NCBI GenBank assembly: GCA_900167215.1
Contig: FUZS01000018.1
Coordinates: forward strand, 1-64,000
DNA length: 64,000 nt
Reading direction: 5' to 3'
Origin: [Eubacterium] yurii
GTDB taxonomy: Bacteria; Bacillota; Clostridia; Peptostreptococcales; Filifactoraceae
Shown: in pieces, positions 26,279 to 34,881 of the stretch
Position numbering within the stretch: position 1 is the first letter of the stretch
Layout: the number at the start of each line of letters is the position of its first letter
The notes under the pieces: model-generated
Database searches by the model: none
The model's input: the letters and a program-made list of their open reading frames with translations, nothing else
What the model was told of the DNA's origin: nothing
Program-made: the position numbers and the translations under genes

Positions 26279-26585
26279 CTTAGAGAGCGTATATTTTATA
26301 TTGCAGTATTCAATAAAATAATGGAACAGCTTAGTTTTTAATTATAATCTACGCACAATGCTAAAAATTTAAGATGATATATTTTGAAATATTTAAAGCA
26401 ATATTGTGAATAATAAGCTATTTAGGTAAATGTAAATGACATATCAATAGATTAGCTTAAGATAAAAAAATTCCATTAATAAAATAAATATTAGAATAAG
26501 ATATTAACAGGTAAAACTAATTGACTTTTAAATTTATACAAGATTAATTAAGAACAATAATTTATAAATCTTACAGGAGGGCAAG

Positions 26586-27839
26586 ATGAATATTTTTTAT
26601 AAACTTTGGATAGGAGAGATGATTTCCAATATAGGAACGGGAATGAGCAATTTTGCCATTTCAGTATATGTCTATGAAAAAACCGATATGATTACTTATA
26701 CATCATTAATCACCCTACTTGCATATCTGCCTAATATCTTGTTGTCTCCTGTAGCCGGCATACTTGCAGACAGATATGACAGACGTGCTATGATGATAGC
26801 AGCTGATTTTTTATCAGGACTTGGCGTAGTGTTTATATTTTTTAATCTTAATTCTTCGTCAATTCTTCCTATTTTTATAGGTGTTACGATAAGCTCGTTA
26901 TTTTCCGCTTTTTCAGAACCTGCATATCGCTCTACTATTACTGACATAGTAAGCGAAGATGATTTTTCCAAGGCAAGTGCAATGATGCAAATAGCATATA
27001 ATTCAAAATTTTTGCTATCACCTATCTTAGCAGGTATGTTAATGAGCTTTTTTGATATAAGATTGATTTTGCTTATAGATATATGTACGTTTTTTGTCAC
27101 TTGTATCATAATTTACATCGTGAAAAAACAAATACCGAAAGTTAGCAAGACTTCTTCTAATCACTTCATGGAAGACATAAAACTAAGCATTGATGTGCTG
27201 AAAAAAAATAAGGGTGTACTTTCTCTTATATTTGTAATGTTCTTTGTCTGCTTCTTCATAGGTATGCTCCAAGTATTGATGAAACCTTTGATACTTTCAC
27301 TTGCTGACAAAAAGACCTTGGGAATCTTAGAGTCGATATCGGCTTCAGGAATGTTGATAAGCAGTATTCTTATCTCTATATTGGCATTTAAACAAAACTT
27401 TCAAAAGATTTTATCTACAGCAGGTATATTTTGCGGAATATTTATGGCGTGTAGCGGTGTAAGTACAAGTCTTATATTTATATGCCTCAGCATATTCTTA
27501 ATATTTTTCACCCTACCTTTTATGAATACAAGTTGCGATGTCTTGGTACGTAAAAACATAGCCAATGAATATCAGGGCAAGATATGGGGCTTTATCAGTC
27601 TATTAACTCAATTGGGCAATATCACCGCTTATTTAATCAGCGGATTTGTAGCAGACTATATATTCGAGCCAATGTTTGCCCAAAAGCACATCTTAAGCGA
27701 TATAATAGGTATGGGCAAGGGTAGAGGTACAGGATTTATGATAATCTTTTCAGGAATAGGACTTGTTGTCATCTGTTTGAAAATAGCTAAGAATAAGAAT
27801 ATAAGTATGATAGATACTGTAAAAGATAGTGCTTTGTAG
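26586..27839 (+). CDS. MFS efflux transporter (MefA/EntS-like)
   Basis: A 417-residue transporter with about 12 transmembrane segments. The loop 2-3 motif is GILADRYDRRAMM (about residues 58-70). Features of the MFS_3 family (macrolide efflux MefA, EntS) include SAFSEPAYRSTITDIVSEDD and the TSCDVLVRKNIANEYQGKIWG loop in the second half. AGGAGG lies six bases before the ATG. A drug or siderophore-like export substrate is inferred from family and TetR control; the exact compound is unknown. Confidence 0.88.
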   Translation: MNIFYKLWIGEMISNIGTGMSNFAISVYVYEKTDMITYTSLITLLAYLPNILLSPVAGILADRYDRRAMMIAADFLSGLGVVFIFFNLNSSSILPIFIGVTISSLFSAFSEPAYRSTITDIVSEDDFSKASAMMQIAYNSKFLLSPILAGMLMSFFDIRLILLIDICTFFVTCIIIYIVKKQIPKVSKTSSNHFMEDIKLSIDVLKKNKGVLSLIFVMFFVCFFIGMLQVLMKPLILSLADKKTLGILESISASGMLISSILISILAFKQNFQKILSTAGIFCGIFMACSGVSTSLIFICLSIFLIFFTLPFMNTSCDVLVRKNIANEYQGKIWGFISLLTQLGNITAYLISGFVADYIFEPMFAQKHILSDIIGMGKGRGTGFMIIFSGIGLVVICLKIAKNKNISMIDTVKDSAL

Positions 27840-28301
27840 AATATATTATTTGATAATAGAATTTTAGAACGATTATAAAGATGTCATAAGTCAAGAATTA
27901 TTTCAATCAAATATTTAAGGACGTATCCATAGATAAAATATATAAAAGTATCATACGAAGATTAAAAAAATTTTCATATCCAAATTTAGTAAAACATCTG
28001 TTATTTTTATTCCTTAATCTTAAGATTTTAGAATAAATGAAGTAAAGTTATTTATTATTTTATCTATAGATTGATAAAATATTAGTTAAAGTTTAGCAAA
28101 ATAAAGATAGTGTACATTCTTGTCTAATTCGTGGAAATTCCAGTTAAATAACAGGCTTGTGTCAAGAATTATATACATTCTTTATTACAAAAATTGTTTT
28201 AAAATTCAAAATTTTCAATCTCACTTACTTTACACCTATTTATGGTAAAATTTTTAAATATTAAAACTTAATTATAGAAATCAAGGAATAAAATTTACTA
28301 A
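27840..28301 (+). other. Intergenic region without recognisable features
   Basis: 462 AT-rich bases lie between the converging MFS and toxin genes. A segment near 27876-27945 (TTATAAAGATGTCATAAGTC, then GTATCCATAGATAAAATA) faintly resembles the dispersed TACTAAAA elements and may be a decayed copy. No gene is supported. Confidence 0.4.
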
Positions 28302-28775
28302 CTATGTCAAGTTGCTTAAAAACGCTAAAATCCTATCTACATCTGTAAAAAAGAGATTGATTCCTCTTTTTTTCATGGCGATGACTTCTTTCAGCTTCGT
28401 ACGAAGTTCTTTATCTAATTTTTTGTGTACTGTAATCGGGTTTCCTTGAATCGTATGCATATGATCCAAATAAATTGCTTTGACAGGAAAGGCATTTTGT
28501 ATCAAAAAAGCATTTTCTTTCCCTGCAAATATTCCAATTACAATCGTACTACATTTACCATTCCTCTTTATTTTAGAAGTAATAATTTTTTTATATTTTT
28601 CGACTTTTGAACTAATGGGTATCATCCAAAAAATATCTTTATTCCCTGAATCCTCAATTGCATAATAATGCGGTCGATAATTTTCATCTTCCTTGTTGCT
28701 CATTAGATAGGAATCAGAAACATCAGAAAAGAAACTATCTTTTATATGATAAGAATACCCTTGTTTTACATACAT
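28302..28775 (-). CDS. CptN-like type III toxin (endoribonuclease)
   Basis: A 157-residue protein resembling the CptN branch of the ToxN/AbiQ endoribonuclease toxins. Visible family features are an N-terminal YHIKDSFFSDVSDSYLMSNK, ENYRPHYYAIED, IFWMIPISSKVEKYKKI, FLIQNAFPVKAIYLD and a helical C-terminus (LDKELRTKLKEVIAMKKRGI). The start at 28775 follows GGAGGTTTGT; a frame extending into the terminator has no ribosome site. Upstream on the same strand lie a consensus promoter, about three 48-base RNA repeats and a terminator. That is the type III arrangement in which the RNA repeats bind and inhibit the toxin. Such toxins cut RNA and can give phage defence. The family assignment is from motif memory. 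Confidence 0.78.
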   Translation of the reverse strand: MYVKQGYSYHIKDSFFSDVSDSYLMSNKEDENYRPHYYAIEDSGNKDIFWMIPISSKVEKYKKIITSKIKRNGKCSTIVIGIFAGKENAFLIQNAFPVKAIYLDHMHTIQGNPITVHKKLDKELRTKLKEVIAMKKRGINLFFTDVDRILAFLSNLT

Positions 28776-28785
28776 ACAAACCTCC

Positions 28786-28820
28786 AAAAAAAATCCCTCT
28801 ATCATCTTGATTAGAGGGAT
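28786..28820 (-). terminator. Terminator between antitoxin repeats and toxin
   Basis: On the minus strand AATCCCTCTA and TAGAGGGATT form a stem of about 10 bp followed by eight T residues, just before the toxin ribosome site. Partial readthrough sets the antitoxin:toxin ratio in type III systems. Confidence 0.85.
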
Positions 28821-28968
28821 TTACGCACTATATTATTTATACCCCACCTATATAGTAAGTGGCTACATTTACGCACCGAATCACTTGTATCCCACACCAT
28901 CGGCAAGTGGCTAAACTACACCTCAAAATTTTATATCCCGTTATATGAGAAACGGCTAACATTTACCT
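28820..28968 (-). ncRNA. Type III antitoxin RNA, three tandem ~48-nt repeats
   Basis: In plus-strand coordinates the units are 28820-28867 (48), 28868-28915 (48) and a diverged 28916-28961 (46). Each unit on the minus strand has a TAGCCACTT/TAGCCGTTT segment, a GTGGGATAC/GGGTATAAA-like core and, in two units, GGTGCGTAAATG/AGTGCGTAAAT. Conserved pieces alternate with compensating changes (CCACTTGC with GCAAGTGG-type pairings), as expected for pseudoknot repeats. Transcription would start near 28968 from the promoter at 28975-29003. Confidence 0.78.
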
Positions 28969-28974
28969 GTACTA

Positions 28975-29003
28975 ATTATAGCATAATATTTGTTCTTTTT
29001 CAA
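28975..29003 (-). promoter_or_regulatory. Promoter of the type III toxin-antitoxin operon
   Basis: On the minus strand, TTGAAA (28998-29003), a 17-base spacer, TATAAT (28975-28980). It lies immediately before the antitoxin repeats. Confidence 0.85.
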
Positions 29004-29046
29004 CAGCAAGTTATTAAAACAAGAATATTTGTAAAGTGAAAAACTT

Positions 29047-29164
29047 ATACTAAAACCCTATTAAAAAGCCATGTCATTTTATTACAGCAAGAATATTGAT
29101 AATCTGTAAAACGAATAATTTGCTAAAATATCAATCTTGGCATTATAAATGGTGATTAGTATTA
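29047..29164 (-). repeat. TACTAA-ended dispersed element, group D (inverted)
   Basis: A 118-bp copy from ATACTAAAACCCTATTAAAAA to AATGGTGATTAGTATTA, matching the copy at 52339 over most of its length. A small hairpin (TTCCACTT/AAGTGGAA, 29166-29192) follows directly. Confidence 0.8.
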
Positions 29165-29511
29165 ATTCCACTTCTCGCATGGTAAAGTGGAAGTTGGTCT
29201 TGAATACACTTACATTTTTAAACACTAAATTATTTCTTAAAGTTTTAGAATTAGATATTGAAATATAAATTTTTAACTTTCAATAATTATTTAAATAATC
29301 TAAGTTACTATTAAAAACTCAACTTTCTCACATGGAAAATTCATTGAAGATATCGAAATTTGAGTATATTTAAAAAATACAATACCATACCTGACATAAT
29401 ATTTTCAGTATTTTAATTTTTTTGATAAATATGCAAATTTCAATAAATATTATTTAGAAAATTAGGTGTCAAGTAGTGTATTAAAAATCAATAACTATTT
29501 AAATTTCAATT

Positions 29512-29609
29512 AAATAACACTAATCTCAATTATAGATACTTATTAAAGCAAACTTTCTTAACTAAATTATCAGCTTTATAAGGATTCTTAATGGAAATTA
29601 GTGTTATTT
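29512..29609 (+). repeat. 98-bp element bounded by a perfect 13-bp inverted repeat
   Basis: AAATAACACTAAT (29512-29524) and ATTAGTGTTATTT (29597-29609) are exact complements enclosing 72 bases. It lies 32 bases past the flavodoxin stop and could be a terminator-like structure or another small mobile element. The AT-rich stretch 29193-29511 holds a weak CTCAACTTTC repeat (about 29319) and nothing else. Confidence 0.55.
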
Positions 29610-29641
29610 TTATTCTATCTATTTTATATTATTTTTCTTTT

Positions 29642-30241
29642 TCAGTTCAATGTTTCAAGCCATTTTTTAACATCATCTTCATTGAAATTTGATGAAAATC
29701 TTTCACCTTTGAGCCACTGCACATCTTTTGTATAGCCTTCCAGTCTCTTTCCACTTTCAGAATTACCTGAAGATAAAGATGTTGAAAATGATACAAGCTT
29801 TTTACCTTTAAAGTCATTACTCTTTACAAAGTCGTCCACTACCCATGAGAGCTCTCCCCACCATATTGGTGCTCCTATAAATACTTTATCATAGCTTTCA
29901 AAGTTTGGCACCTTTGTATTTTCAAGTTTTACCTCTACATTAGGCATATTATTATGTTCTTTTACCACCCTACTGTTTTCATCAGTCCAGTCTATATCGG
30001 CGTCTGAATAAGCAGGAGTAGGTTTTAGTTCAAACAAATCCGCCTTTGTTTCCTTTGCTATAAACTCTGCCAATTTCTTTGTACTTCCTGTCTGAGAAAA
30101 ATACACAACCAGGGTCTTTGCAGTCTTATCATTAGAAGTATCTTGTTTATTGTTTATATCACTGAGCGTGTTGTTTCCTGTACTACAAGCTGTAATAATA
30201 GCCAGTAGAACAAACAATGCTAATATTTTTATTTTTTTCAT
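29642..30241 (-). CDS. Flavodoxin lipoprotein
   Basis: A 199-residue exported flavodoxin. The signal sequence ends at lipobox ITAC (Cys at about 19), followed by a 25-residue linker and a flavodoxin-4-type domain (about 43-199). The FMN phosphate loop is YFSQTGSTKKLAEF; IGAPIWWGELSWVV and FSTSLSSGNSESGK line the isoalloxazine site. The domain is almost identical to the C-terminal domain of the SLH protein at 31683, with only a few substitutions. It would be a lipid-anchored one- or two-electron carrier outside the membrane; its partner is unknown. Confidence 0.88.
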   Translation of the reverse strand: MKKIKILALFVLLAIITACSTGNNTLSDINNKQDTSNDKTAKTLVVYFSQTGSTKKLAEFIAKETKADLFELKPTPAYSDADIDWTDENSRVVKEHNNMPNVEVKLENTKVPNFESYDKVFIGAPIWWGELSWVVDDFVKSNDFKGKKLVSFSTSLSSGNSESGKRLEGYTKDVQWLKGERFSSNFNEDDVKKWLETLN

Positions 30242-30295
30242 TTCACCCCTCCTAATACTATGTTAAATTCCTTTATTCTTATAGATATATTAATG

Positions 30296-30415
30296 TTAAA
30301 ATCTAATAAAATGATAGATAAAATATTTTTAGAATATTCACAACAAAGTCATAAATCATATAATTTTTTAAAACCATGGATGAAAATCACCCACAGTTTT
30401 AATAGATAATAGTAT
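30296..30415 (+). repeat. TACTAAAA-ended dispersed element, group A
   Basis: A 120-bp copy containing AAAATCTAATAAAATGATAG and ending AATAGATAATAGTAT. It closely matches the copy at 7380 and lies between the flavodoxin lipoprotein and the hydrolase pseudogene. Confidence 0.8.
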
Positions 30416-30476
30416 GGTAGTGGAGTTTAATTATTATAATCTAAAATAATGTAATATCAGATTTTAGAATTTTATA

Positions 30477-31646
30477 TTACTTTACATTTTCTCCTATCCA
30501 CTTTTCTATGTGGTCTGCTATAACGTCATTGTTTAAGTTTTGGAACATAAAGTGGTCATTTCCATTTATCCCTTCTTTTGGTAGGTCGTAAACTATGGAT
30601 TTTCCACCTTGTGCATTGTAGTCTTTGGTGAATTGATAAGTTGTTTCTCTCATAGCTTTCCACATTCCTGTAGCTTGAATAGAAAGATCTCCGTTATCTA
30701 TATAATCTCCGAAGTAAAAAGCTACTGGTATTTTTCTGTTTATTACAGATTTGAAATCATCAGTTTCTTTTCCAGGTGCTCCACCAGGTTCAATGGCAAC
30801 TATAGCAGCAATCTTATCTGTATACTTTGTCGCAGTCCATCCTGGTCCTCCGCCTTGCGAATGTGTTACAAGTATAGATTTTTTACCTGTCTTTTCAAAT
30901 ACTTCATCTATTGTCGCAGCTACAGCTTTCGCCACTACTTCTTTGTCAAAGTCTGCTCCCATATCAGATTTCATACCTGTATCAGGCGTCATCTGTCTGA
31001 AAAATTGATCTACAGACTTATCATCATTTGCAAATTGTGAGCCTTTGTTTGGAACAGACTTACCATTTAACCACTTTCCTATTCTAAACTGAGTATACCA
31101 TCTTTGATCGAGAGTCTTATCGCTGATTTGTCCAACAACTGATGTCTGACCTGCCTCTCCTCTCCTTGGTTCATCAATTAAAAATACACTATGACCTTTC
31201 CTAAGGAACATATCTGACCAACCCTCTCTTCCATCAGGAGTTGTTTACTATCCGATTTTTGTTGTTCATCAACAAATATCTGACCAACCCTCTCTTCCAT
31301 CAGGAGTAGTCATCCAAGCCATCCTTGATTGTCCGTATCCATGTAGAAATACCATTGGTAGACCTTTTTCATCCTCAGGTATTTGGTAGAATACATTTGC
31401 GTGGTCGGCATGTTTAGTCTGACCTTTTCCGCTTTCCTCCCATTGATTTTTAGGATCGAATTCCCCTTCAGACTTTACTACTATTCCTCCCGCTGAAAAC
31501 ATACCTTGATCTACTATTGTAAGGCTTTCCTTTTTGATTTTTAGCTTAGTGTTAGCTGAAGTTTGTGCATTTATTGCGCCTATATTTCCTACAGCCATCA
31601 TTGTAACAAGTGAGAATGCAACTATCTTATTTCTTAATCTGTTCAT
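30477..31646 (-). pseudogene. Secreted alpha/beta hydrolase interrupted by a 66-bp repeat-flanked insertion
   Basis: Two parts in one frame make a single secreted alpha/beta hydrolase. The N-terminal part (31269-31646) has a signal peptide ending INAQTS and the oxyanion motif FLHGYGQSRMAW. The C-terminal part (30477-31211) has nucleophile motif VTHSQGGGPGW and a late His in GNDHFMF. Between them a 66-bp insertion made of a second copy of a 32-bp sequence plus 34 unique bases adds the in-frame stops TGA, TGA, TAG and TAA. Deleting 66 bp restores TTPDGREGWSD joined to MFLRKGHSVFLIDEP and a protein of 367 residues. It is either broken or switched off. Confidence 0.82.
31210..31307 (+). repeat. 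Direct 32-bp repeat flanking 34 bp inside the hydrolase gene
   Basis: The 32-bp sequence beginning ATATCTGACCAACCCTCTCT occurs at 31210-31241 and 31276-31307, exactly 66 bases apart. The 34-bp segment between them carries the stop codons in the hydrolase frame. Recombination between the copies would remove 66 bp and restore the frame. Confidence 0.9.
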
Positions 31647-31682
31647 GATTAAACCTCCTGATAATTTTTTTTATTTTAACTA

Positions 31683-32873
31683 CTAAAATCCAATTTCTTT
31701 CAACCATTTTTTAACTTCATCTTCTTTAAAGTTGGATGAAAATCTTTCACCTTTGAGCCACTGCACATCTTTTGTATATCCTTCCAGTCTCTTTCCACTT
31801 TCAGAATTACCTGAAGACAAAGATGTAGAAAAGGCTACAAGCTTCTTACCTTTAAAGTCGTTACTCTTTACAAAGTCGTCCACTACCCATGAGAGCTCTC
31901 CCCACCATATCGGTGCTCCTATAAATACTTTATCATAGCTTTCAAAGTTTGGCACCTTTGTATTTTCAAGTTTTACCTCTACATTAGGCATATTATTATG
32001 TTCTTTTACCACCCTACTGTTTTCATCAGTCCAGTCTATATCGGCGTCTGAATAAGCAGGAGTAGGTTTTAGTTCAAACAAATCTGCCTTTGTTTCCTTT
32101 GCTATAAACTCTGCCAATTTTTTTGTACTTCCTGTTTGCGAAAAATATACTACCAAGGTCTTCTTATCACTTGTTTTCTTATTTTCATTTTTATTGGCTT
32201 TATTGTCGATATTTGGAATTTTATCGTCTTTAGTCACATCTTTAGTTTGACTATTCTTTTTGGCAAATTTTGTAAAATAATTTTTCAACACTAAAGCGAG
32301 TTCTCCCCTTCTAACCTCTTCCTTAGGATTTAAATTATTCTCCATTCCCTCAGGTACGATACCGTTTACCTTTGCCCAAACAACAGCAGATTTTGCCCAA
32401 GACGAAACATTTGAGTCAACATATTTGTCATTTGTATCAGAAATTTCAGGTTGACCTGCATATCTCCACATTATAGACAATAATTGTTCACGATTTAATT
32501 TTTGTTCCGGAGCAAAGGTTCCATTTCCAAACCCCTTCATTATTCCCTTTGTTGATGCCCAGTTAATTGCATTACTGTACCAGTAATTCTTTTTTGTATC
32601 ACTAAACTTATCCTTGTCGTCTACTGTAGGGCTACCTTCCATACGATAAAGTACCGCTGCAAGCATAGCCCTGTTTACGACCTGCTCAGGTGAAAATTTT
32701 GTAGATGAAGTACCTGTCATCACCTTATTGTCAATTACATATTCCACCCCTTCAAAATACCATGCCTTATCGTTAACATCTGTAAAAGGGCTTTGAGCAA
32801 ATGAAGGCAAAAACATAAGTAATATTAAAACAGTCGCTATCAAATACGCCATAAAATTTCTTAACTTTCTCAT
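31683..32873 (-). CDS. S-layer-anchored flavodoxin (three SLH motifs plus flavodoxin)
   Basis: A 396-residue fusion. It has a signal peptide (about 1-28) and three SLH motifs (SPFTDVNDKAWYFEGVEYVI, FSDTKKNYWYSNAINWASTK, YVDSNVSSWAKSAVVWAKVN; about 29-205). A Lys/Asn linker follows, then a flavodoxin domain (about 245-396) nearly identical to the lipoprotein at 29642. AGGAGG seven bases upstream sets the ATG at 32873. The SLH part would hold the flavodoxin on the wall, the lipoprotein copy on the membrane. This implies redox chemistry across the envelope; donor and acceptor are unknown. Confidence 0.88.
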   Translation of the reverse strand: MRKLRNFMAYLIATVLILLMFLPSFAQSPFTDVNDKAWYFEGVEYVIDNKVMTGTSSTKFSPEQVVNRAMLAAVLYRMEGSPTVDDKDKFSDTKKNYWYSNAINWASTKGIMKGFGNGTFAPEQKLNREQLLSIMWRYAGQPEISDTNDKYVDSNVSSWAKSAVVWAKVNGIVPEGMENNLNPKEEVRRGELALVLKNYFTKFAKKNSQTKDVTKDDKIPNIDNKANKNENKKTSDKKTLVVYFSQTGSTKKLAEFIAKETKADLFELKPTPAYSDADIDWTDENSRVVKEHNNMPNVEVKLENTKVPNFESYDKVFIGAPIWWGELSWVVDDFVKSNDFKGKKLVAFSTSLSSGNSESGKRLEGYTKDVQWLKGERFSSNFKEDEVKKWLKEIGF

Positions 32874-32937
32874 TTTAAACCTCCTAATCTTTTTAAAAAT
32901 ATAAATATACATTAAGCTATTAAGAAGCAAGTTTTAC

Positions 32938-33792
32938 TTACTTAGCTATCAGCCATGACATTATTTTTTCATCTTTTGCTATGGAGAATCCTCCTGCATG
33001 TTGGTCTTTATAGCCTCTTTTTAAAAAATACTGCTTATCCTTAATATCTAAAAGCAAAATCTTGTCTATTTCTTTTTTTGAAAGACCTTGTTTTTCATAG
33101 ATATCATACATCTTATTATATATTTCTTTTATAGTTTCTGAGCCATAATAACTGTCATCTTCTCCGGTCACAAGATAAACAGGAGTTTTAGCCTTTGTAA
33201 TTTTATCAATATTACCTGTAAATTTTGAACTTACATGCAAGAATCTTGAAAACAAATCAGGTCTTTTGCCAACTGCCAACGAGCCGGTCTCTCCACCGCC
33301 TGAAAAACCCTCCAAATACACTTTTTTCTTATCAATATTGTAATTTTTTATAAAATATTCTGCTAAAGCTATTGTCTGATTAGCACTGGTATCTCCCCAA
33401 TCGTTAAGTTGCGGAGCAAGGATTATCATATCTTGCTTGTACTTTCTTGCCTCTACTCCAAAATCTTCTTGTATTATATTGACACCCACACCCTGGAAAT
33501 AAAGCCCTCCCCAACCCGGAAGAGTAATAAAAAGTGCATATGCTTTACTTTTGTCATAACACTTAGGTATATAGCTTGAAAAATGTATGTCTCCAAACTT
33601 TTCTTAATGCAATATATTATCGACTACATATCCTCTTTTTGTAGATTTTCCTGTAGTTATATATTCTTTTGAAGTATCTAATATTTTACTCGAATTTGAT
33701 GTACTTTTGCCATCAAGCAAAGCTCTGCCTACAATAGTAACTGAAGATATTAGCATAACAAATATAATCAGAGTCAAGAAAATTTTTTTCAT
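32938..33792 (-). pseudogene. Secreted alpha/beta hydrolase with one in-frame stop
   Basis: The frame opens at 33792 with a signal peptide (FLTLIIFVMLISSVTIVG) and ends at 32938. It reads through GDIHFSSYIP, ALFITLPGWGGLYFQGVGVN, nucleophile motif LEGFSGGGETGS, VTGEDDSYYG and DQHAGGFS, a full esterase-like hydrolase of about 284 residues. A single TAA at 33604-33606 (codon 63) interrupts it. The residues on both sides match the expected family sequence in the same frame, so this looks like a point nonsense mutation. AGAAGGTAA precedes the ATG. It lies 18 bases from the aldo/keto reductase gene, likely in one operon. Confidence 0.82.
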
Positions 33793-33810
33793 AATATTAC
33801 CTTCTTATTT

Positions 33811-34668
33811 TTACTTATTCCTTCTTTGTTCTACAAGGCTGACAAACCATTCAATTATACTTTGATCATAGTGTGAGAAAAACAAACTTGTCTGTGTATC
33901 CAAGTCTGAAATAGCCTTCATATCTTCATCCGAAAGACTAAAATCAAATACACTTATATTTTGTAGCATCCTTTCCTTGCTTACAGTTTTAGGTAAAACT
34001 GATATTCCACGTTGTATATTCCATCTAAGCATCACCTGTCCTGTAGTCTTATTGTATTTTTCTCCGATTTTTTTTAAAATTTCATTTTCAAAAAGATTCC
34101 CCTTACCTTCTCCAAAAGGTGCCCAAGCCTCATGTATCACATTGTACTTATCCATCCACTTCTTATCCTCTTGTCTTTGATTGAGTACATGAGTTTCAAT
34201 TTGATTGACCATAGGCGGTATTTCGCTGAATGATACGAGATCTACAAGCCTGTCAGGATAAAAATTTGATACTCCTATAGCTCTTAATTTGCCCTCTTCA
34301 TAGAGATCTTCCAATGCTCTATAAGCACCATAATAATCTGAAAACGGTTGATGTAAAAGCATCAAATCTATATAGTCGGTTTGCAGTTTTCTCAAAGATT
34401 CTTCTACAGATTTTCTGCACTTTTCATATCCGTAATTGTCTATCCATACTTTGGAAGTTATAAATATTTCTTCTCTATTGATACCTGATTTTTTTATTGC
34501 TCTTCCTACTGCCTCTTCGTTAAAATATGATTGAGCTGTATCAATTTTTCTATATCCTACTTCAAGTGCATCAAGTACCAATTGTTCGCATTTTTCATTT
34601 TCAATCTGAAACACTCCATATCCTAAAATAGGCATCTTTTCTTTATTTCTCAAAACTACATATTCCAT
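33811..34668 (-). CDS. Aldo/keto reductase
   Basis: A 285-residue NADPH-dependent reductase of the AKR superfamily (2,5-diketogluconate reductase/AKR5-like). The catalytic tetrad is visible as DTAQSYFNEEAVG (Asp, Tyr), ITSKVWI (Lys) and LMLLHQPF (His). GVSNFYPDRLVDL and the C-terminal LPKTVSKERMLQNISVFDF bind the cofactor. It is first in a minus-strand series with the broken esterase, SLH-flavodoxin and hydrolase, and is divergent from lysR, which probably controls it. The physiological carbonyl substrate is unknown. Confidence 0.92.
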   Translation of the reverse strand: MEYVVLRNKEKMPILGYGVFQIENEKCEQLVLDALEVGYRKIDTAQSYFNEEAVGRAIKKSGINREEIFITSKVWIDNYGYEKCRKSVEESLRKLQTDYIDLMLLHQPFSDYYGAYRALEDLYEEGKLRAIGVSNFYPDRLVDLVSFSEIPPMVNQIETHVLNQRQEDKKWMDKYNVIHEAWAPFGEGKGNLFENEILKKIGEKYNKTTGQVMLRWNIQRGISVLPKTVSKERMLQNISVFDFSLSDEDMKAISDLDTQTSLFFSHYDQSIIEWFVSLVEQRRNK

Positions 34669-34881
34669 AGTTGACCTCCTAAAAATATTTTTTTAATATG
34701 TTCAATTTCTAAATTCTTTAAATCGTATTTCTTATTTCTTGTGACAATTATATTAAATATTTTCTAAAAAGTACAATGCCGTTTCCGAAATGTGCTATAC
34801 TTATGACGCATACTAAAAAATATTTTATTTGATAATTGTGCGAGCATTAATAAAGCTAAAGTATTAAAAGGAGTTGATATC

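Noticed and set aside
28820-28961. Short tandem repeats resembling a small CRISPR array
   Set aside because: The units are contiguous with no unique spacers between fixed repeats, follow a promoter, and lead through a terminator into a ToxN-like gene; no cas genes are present. A type III antitoxin explains them better.
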